9,745 bases of DNA from Candidatus Sabulitectum sp. (GTDB taxonomy: Bacteria; Fermentibacterota; Fermentibacteria; Fermentibacterales; JCC-6). Position numbers and translations under genes: made by a program. Of the stretch, positions 7,107 through 9,745 are shown one piece after another. Positions within the stretch are counted from its first letter, which is position 1. Each line of letters begins with the position of its first letter. A model generated the notes under the pieces. That model was not told the origin of the DNA. It did not search any database and saw nothing but the letters and a program-made list of their open reading frames with translations. Location of the stretch: assembly GCA_023136985.1 (NCBI GenBank), contig JAGLQD010000224.1:1-9745 (forward strand), given 5' to 3'.

Positions 7107-7135
7107 AGTATAGTGCTGTCTCATGATGCAGGCAA
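7107..7135 (-). promoter_or_regulatory. Candidate sigma-70-type promoter for the 359-residue exported protein
   Basis: On the minus strand TTGCCT (7130-7135, four of six -35 matches) is separated by exactly 17 bases from TATACT (7107-7112, five of six -10 matches). Transcription would start near 7100, giving a leader of about 42 bases that includes the AAGGAGG site. The two exported-protein genes may therefore be transcribed separately. Confidence 0.45.
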
Positions 7136-7157
7136 TATCTGAACTGCAAGGGAAAGA

Positions 7158-7667
7158 TTATTCCACAGGCAAAAGAACCTGTCTGTAACTGGCTCCACTC
7201 TCCTGAAGGTATTCATACTCTATGAATGAAGGTTCATTGAACTCCGGTTCTCCGAAGTATTCACTGAATTCCTGGTTGGTGGTGATCCCGAACTCCTCTG
7301 ATGTTCTCTCATACCACTGAGAGTAGGTTTCCACCTGGGTGCTGGCATCCATAACAGTGGGACACATGATGTTATCACCAGCTTCCCACACATAGGTAAG
7401 CACATTCACAATGGTTACCTCAACAGGATCGCCAATGTGCTGAAAAAGGAAAACCCCCAGACCCGGATTCCTTGCTGTGGGAGCCCAGACAGTGAAAAGA
7501 TCTCCATTATCGTGGGTGAATGCAGCGTGATAGTAATCCCCAAGGCTGTAACCCATGAAACAGGCGGTAACTACAACGGAATCATCAGGACTCTGCTGTA
7601 TCTCATAGAGAAATTCCTGCTCTACAGCAGGGCTTGAAAGCAGAGCAAAAACCGCTAGAAAATACAT
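7158..7667 (-). CDS. Small exported protein of unknown function
   Basis: I do not recognise this 169-residue protein. Residues 1-15 are hydrophobic with a small-residue SSPA end, consistent with a short signal peptide, although the usual positive N-terminus is missing, so export is probable rather than certain. The mature protein is acidic, especially the last 50 residues, with many Glu and aromatic residues (for example FSEYFGEPEFNEPSF at 134-148). Two Cys are present (36 and 102). QSPDDSVVVTAC (25-36) recalls the SPDG blade motif of the neighbouring exported protein, which hints at a shared fold or function but is too short to prove it. The ATG follows a G-rich AGGGGGG stretch that may act as a weak ribosome-binding site, and an in-frame TGA lies five codons upstream. 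It is 71 nt downstream of the toxin gene, with no clear promoter or terminator between them. Confidence 0.7.
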   Translation of the reverse strand: MYFLAVFALLSSPAVEQEFLYEIQQSPDDSVVVTACFMGYSLGDYYHAAFTHDNGDLFTVWAPTARNPGLGVFLFQHIGDPVEVTIVNVLTYVWEAGDNIMCPTVMDASTQVETYSQWYERTSEEFGITTNQEFSEYFGEPEFNEPSFIEYEYLQESGASYRQVLLPVE

Positions 7668-7738
7668 GTTCCCCCCTGGGCAATATCACACTTTGCAGAC
7701 AATACAGGTTCAGCTGTAACTCTGTTAATTTAGCACAA

Positions 7739-8146
7739 TCAATAGCCATGCAGTAAGGTTCTAACATGCAGTTCGCTGCAAAGGGTGATTAGTTTTTTAT
7801 CCCTTGTGAGTAAAACACCATTACTTCTCCTGGCGCATACCAGATAAAGCAAATCATAAACTGAATGATCATTGAGAATTGCTTCCTGTAAAGCTTCTTT
7901 CCACAAATCAGCAACAGGTACAAACTTGTCTATAATAAGAATTCCTGTTTCTGCAAGATCTGAAGACTGCTCTTGAGAATAATCAGCCATCTTATGATAC
8001 TTCCATGCGACATTAGAAATTTCCGAGATGTATATCTCCGGAGCGATTACGACATCTGCCTTCCCAATTACCTCAGAGAATTCTATGTACGTATCTTTGC
8101 GAAGAACAACATCAATAGCAGCAGAAACATCTAGAACAACTATCAT
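7739..8146 (-). CDS. vapC: PIN-domain toxin, VapC/FitB-type ribonuclease
   Basis: This 135-residue protein is a PIN-domain endoribonuclease, the toxin of a type II toxin-antitoxin pair; VapC enzymes cut tRNA or rRNA to arrest translation. The four expected acidic metal-binding positions are present: Asp6 in VVLDVSAA, Glu42 in YISEISNVAWK, Asp98 in HSVYDLLYLVCA and Asp116 in LLTRDKKL. The length is typical of the family, and nothing suggests inactivation. The ATG overlaps the antitoxin stop by four bases (ATGA, 8143-8146), so translation is probably coupled, as is usual for these pairs. Expression should be controlled from the antitoxin promoter at 8405-8432. The RNA target cannot be predicted from sequence alone. 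Confidence 0.92.
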   Translation of the reverse strand: MIVVLDVSAAIDVVLRKDTYIEFSEVIGKADVVIAPEIYISEISNVAWKYHKMADYSQEQSSDLAETGILIIDKFVPVADLWKEALQEAILNDHSVYDLLYLVCARRSNGVLLTRDKKLITLCSELHVRTLLHGY

Positions 8147-8385
8147 CTGTCTCTATCTTCTCTTACAAGAGAGACAGAATCAATAACACCGGAGTCAGGA
8201 AATGTCTTCACTGCGATTTTATCCAGTAAAGCTTTTCTTCTCAACCGGTTGTTGGCATGCAATCCAAGTGCCTCTCTTAAAAGTGTAATTGCCTGCTGGG
8301 TAATACTGCGACTTTCTTTATCCGCAAGCATAACCAGGCTGACATAAACATCTTCCGGCAAATCTCTCACTTGAAGTGTTGGCAT
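8143..8385 (-). CDS. vapB: Ribbon-helix-helix antitoxin, VapB/FitA-type
   Basis: This 80-residue protein is the partner antitoxin. Residues 1-40 match a FitA/VapB-like ribbon-helix-helix DNA-binding domain: strand MPTLQVRDLP, helix EDVYVSLVMLADKES, the RSITQQAI turn and helix TLLREALG. The C-terminal part (about 50-80) is the expected toxin-binding arm and ends in arginine-rich REDRDR; in FitA-type antitoxins an arginine reaches into the toxin active site, so one of these may do the same (inference). An AGGAGG ribosome-binding site (8392-8397) six bases upstream fixes the ATG. The protein should dimerise, bind toxin and repress its own promoter, probably at the GCATGC sites around 8398-8425. 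Confidence 0.9.
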   Translation of the reverse strand: MPTLQVRDLPEDVYVSLVMLADKESRSITQQAITLLREALGLHANNRLRRKALLDKIAVKTFPDSGVIDSVSLVREDRDR

Positions 8386-8397
8386 AGGCGACCTCCT

Positions 8398-8425
8398 GCA
8401 TGCAATATTACATCGTTAAGCATGC
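8398..8425. promoter_or_regulatory. Candidate VapB/VapBC operator (two GCATGC palindromes)
   Basis: Two identical GCATGC palindromes lie at 8398-8403 and 8420-8425, 22 bases apart start to start, close to two turns of the helix. One covers the predicted transcription start; the other sits in the -35/-10 spacer next to the -35 box. Ribbon-helix-helix antitoxins commonly bind such paired sites in their own promoter, so this is a natural operator candidate. Confidence 0.45.
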
Positions 8426-8432
8426 GTGTCAA
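8405..8432 (-). promoter_or_regulatory. vapBC promoter
   Basis: A perfect TTGACA -35 box (8427-8432) and TAATAT -10 box (8405-8410) are separated by 16 bases on the minus strand. The predicted start is near 8398, leaving a short leader that contains the AGGAGG site. This is the best promoter match in the window. Its strength fits a toxin-antitoxin operon held down by autorepression. Confidence 0.65.
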
Positions 8433-8463
8433 TCATAAGTATACTCTGATCACCTCTGTATCT

Positions 8464-9745
8464 TTACCTGCACAGGGGGATTTCCGGTCCTGATTCCCTT
8501 TTTTCAATTTTGTTTGCGGCTACCCTGAGTGCAGCCCTGACGCCCTCTTCTGTTACCGGATGGTAGAAATTCAGCTCCAGCATTTCAAAGACCGTAAGCC
8601 CTCTCTGAATAGCCCAGGAAATTGAGTGAGCAATATGTTCACCATCGGGAATGGCCATTTCAGCCCCAATAAGCTTACCTGTGCTCTTTTCAGCATACAA
8701 CCGGAGAAGCCCGTGGTTCTGCAGGGCGGTCATTGCTCTGGCCTGCCCCGAGTAGTCCATGGCGCCGATCACTGTGTTCTCCAAATCGAGATCCCTGAAT
8801 TTTGTACCTACAGAAGCGATGTTCGGATGTGTGAATACAATACCTATGAATGTTCTCCGGCAGTAGCTCTGTATGCTGTCTTTTATGCTGTTAACCCCTG
8901 CTATATGACCATCATCTGCAGCTTCAGCAAGAAGAGGAATTCTTGTGTTTACATCACCTGCGATGAATACCGGCAAGTCGCCAACCTGCATGGTATGCTT
9001 ATTGAACTCAGGTATTCCCAGCCCGTTGAGTGGAACACCGAGATTCTCCATGTGAAGGCCTGCTGTATTCGGTTTTCTTCCAACAGAAACAAGCACTTTA
9101 TCCACAGAGATATCAATATCCTCTGATCGAACTCTGATTCTGTCAGAACCATCCTCTTCAAGTGTAACTCTGCTCTCAAGATGAATCGGAAACTCCTTAG
9201 TAAGCAGTTCTATTGCAGATGCAGCTACTTCAGGGTCGCTGATACCGCCAATGGTCTTCAGTGCATCAAAACCGGTAACTTCAACACCAAGGCGGCTGAA
9301 AGCCTGTGCCATTTCCAGACCGATGGCCCCAAGACCCACTACAGCCATACTTTTTGGCAGATCTTCCATTTCAAAAAGCTCTGCGTTGGTAACGATACGG
9401 TCACCGAAGTTTTTCCATGGCTCTGGCATTATCGGGGTTGAACCAGTTGCGATTATCATGGCTCTGGTTCGTATCTGCTCTCCATTAACTTCCAAAAGAT
9501 CAGGGGCGAGACTTTTTGCTCTGCCCGATATATTCTTGTCCCCTAGATTGTTCGTAGCCCTCTTAACGCTGGAAACAAACATATCTCTCAGGCCTCTTGC
9601 TCTTTTAAGTACGGCTTTTCCATCAACTTCAATCGTGCCATTCAGCTTGAAACCCATCTCTTCATAAAGGTGTCTTTTGTGGTAGATATCCGCAGCTTCT
9701 ATAAGCATTTTTGAAGGCATACAGCCTATCCTGGCGCAGGTTGTA
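8464..9745 (-). CDS. Dihydrolipoamide dehydrogenase-like flavoprotein (partial, N-terminus beyond right edge)
   Basis: The visible 426 residues belong to the class I pyridine nucleotide-disulfide oxidoreductases. They begin in the redox-active disulfide motif TTCARIGCMPSK at the right edge, so the FAD-binding N-terminus (about 40 residues) is missing from the window; the internal ATG at 9720 is part of that motif, not a start. Further signatures are the FAD-side ATGSTP, the NAD(P)-binding VVGLGAIGLEMA followed by GVEVTGFD, the second FAD motif VFIAGDVNTRIPLLAEAA and the C-terminal dimer-interface FYHPVTEEG with the catalytic His-Glu pair. The CARIGCMPSK form is that of an Lpd-like subgroup rather than the common CLNVGC type. 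Dihydrolipoyl dehydrogenase activity is the usual annotation, but a related disulfide or quinone reductase is possible. No E1, E2 or glycine-cleavage gene is in view. The vapBC promoter begins about 30 nt downstream. Confidence 0.87.
   Translation of the reverse strand, partial: TTCARIGCMPSKMLIEAADIYHKRHLYEEMGFKLNGTIEVDGKAVLKRARGLRDMFVSSVKRATNNLGDKNISGRAKSLAPDLLEVNGEQIRTRAMIIATGSTPIMPEPWKNFGDRIVTNAELFEMEDLPKSMAVVGLGAIGLEMAQAFSRLGVEVTGFDALKTIGGISDPEVAASAIELLTKEFPIHLESRVTLEEDGSDRIRVRSEDIDISVDKVLVSVGRKPNTAGLHMENLGVPLNGLGIPEFNKHTMQVGDLPVFIAGDVNTRIPLLAEAADDGHIAGVNSIKDSIQSYCRRTFIGIVFTHPNIASVGTKFRDLDLENTVIGAMDYSGQARAMTALQNHGLLRLYAEKSTGKLIGAEMAIPDGEHIAHSISWAIQRGLTVFEMLELNFYHPVTEEGVRAALRVAANKIEKRESGPEIPLCR

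Noticed and set aside
8626..9126. A 166-codon open frame on the plus strand.
   Set aside because: It lies wholly opposite the dihydrolipoamide dehydrogenase gene, whose protein is clearly conserved; the plus-strand product is Cys/His-rich and family-less, as expected of an antisense shadow.

Overview
The window looks like chromosomal DNA of a Gram-negative (diderm) bacterium. It carries a lipid A-type acyltransferase, and the genes are compact, mostly on the minus strand, in the standard code, with moderate GC and no intergenic gap longer than about 130 bases. I see no transposase, phage gene, tRNA, rRNA or CRISPR array. The species cannot be named from this sequence; arginine AGA/AGG and isoleucine ATA codons are used freely, which fits a poorly sampled lineage but does not prove it.

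Layout. 1-771 (minus): the 5' part of polA, the 5'-3' exonuclease domain of DNA polymerase I, running off the left edge. 884-1759 (plus): a divergently transcribed LpxL/HtrB-type acyltransferase whose mRNA may be leaderless. 1763-5848 (minus): a tight four-gene operon. Its first gene is a small sugar/polyol-phosphate cytidylyltransferase-like protein, followed by three different CDP-glycerol glycerophosphotransferase-family (TagB/TagF-like) enzymes. 5979-7058 and 7158-7667 (minus): two predicted exported proteins of unknown function, the larger with beta-propeller-like motifs. 7739-8385 (minus): a VapBC/FitAB-type toxin-antitoxin pair with a clear promoter overlapped by two GCATGC palindromes. 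8464-9745 (minus): a dihydrolipoamide dehydrogenase-like flavoprotein whose N-terminus lies beyond the right edge.

The most interesting part is 1763-5848. A CTP-dependent nucleotidyltransferase that most resembles inositol-1-phosphate or phosphocholine cytidylyltransferases is linked by 5 nt, a 4-nt overlap and an 8-nt gap to three divergent phosphopolyol transferases. The simplest reading is a dedicated pathway. The first enzyme makes a CDP-activated alcohol, and the three transferases use it to prime, link and extend, or decorate, a teichoic-acid-like phosphodiester polymer. That would be unusual in an LPS-type cell and the activated alcohol is not certain to be glycerol. No polymer export or lipid-carrier priming gene is in the window. 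The adjacent acyltransferase also acts on the envelope, but it is on the other strand and not in the operon.
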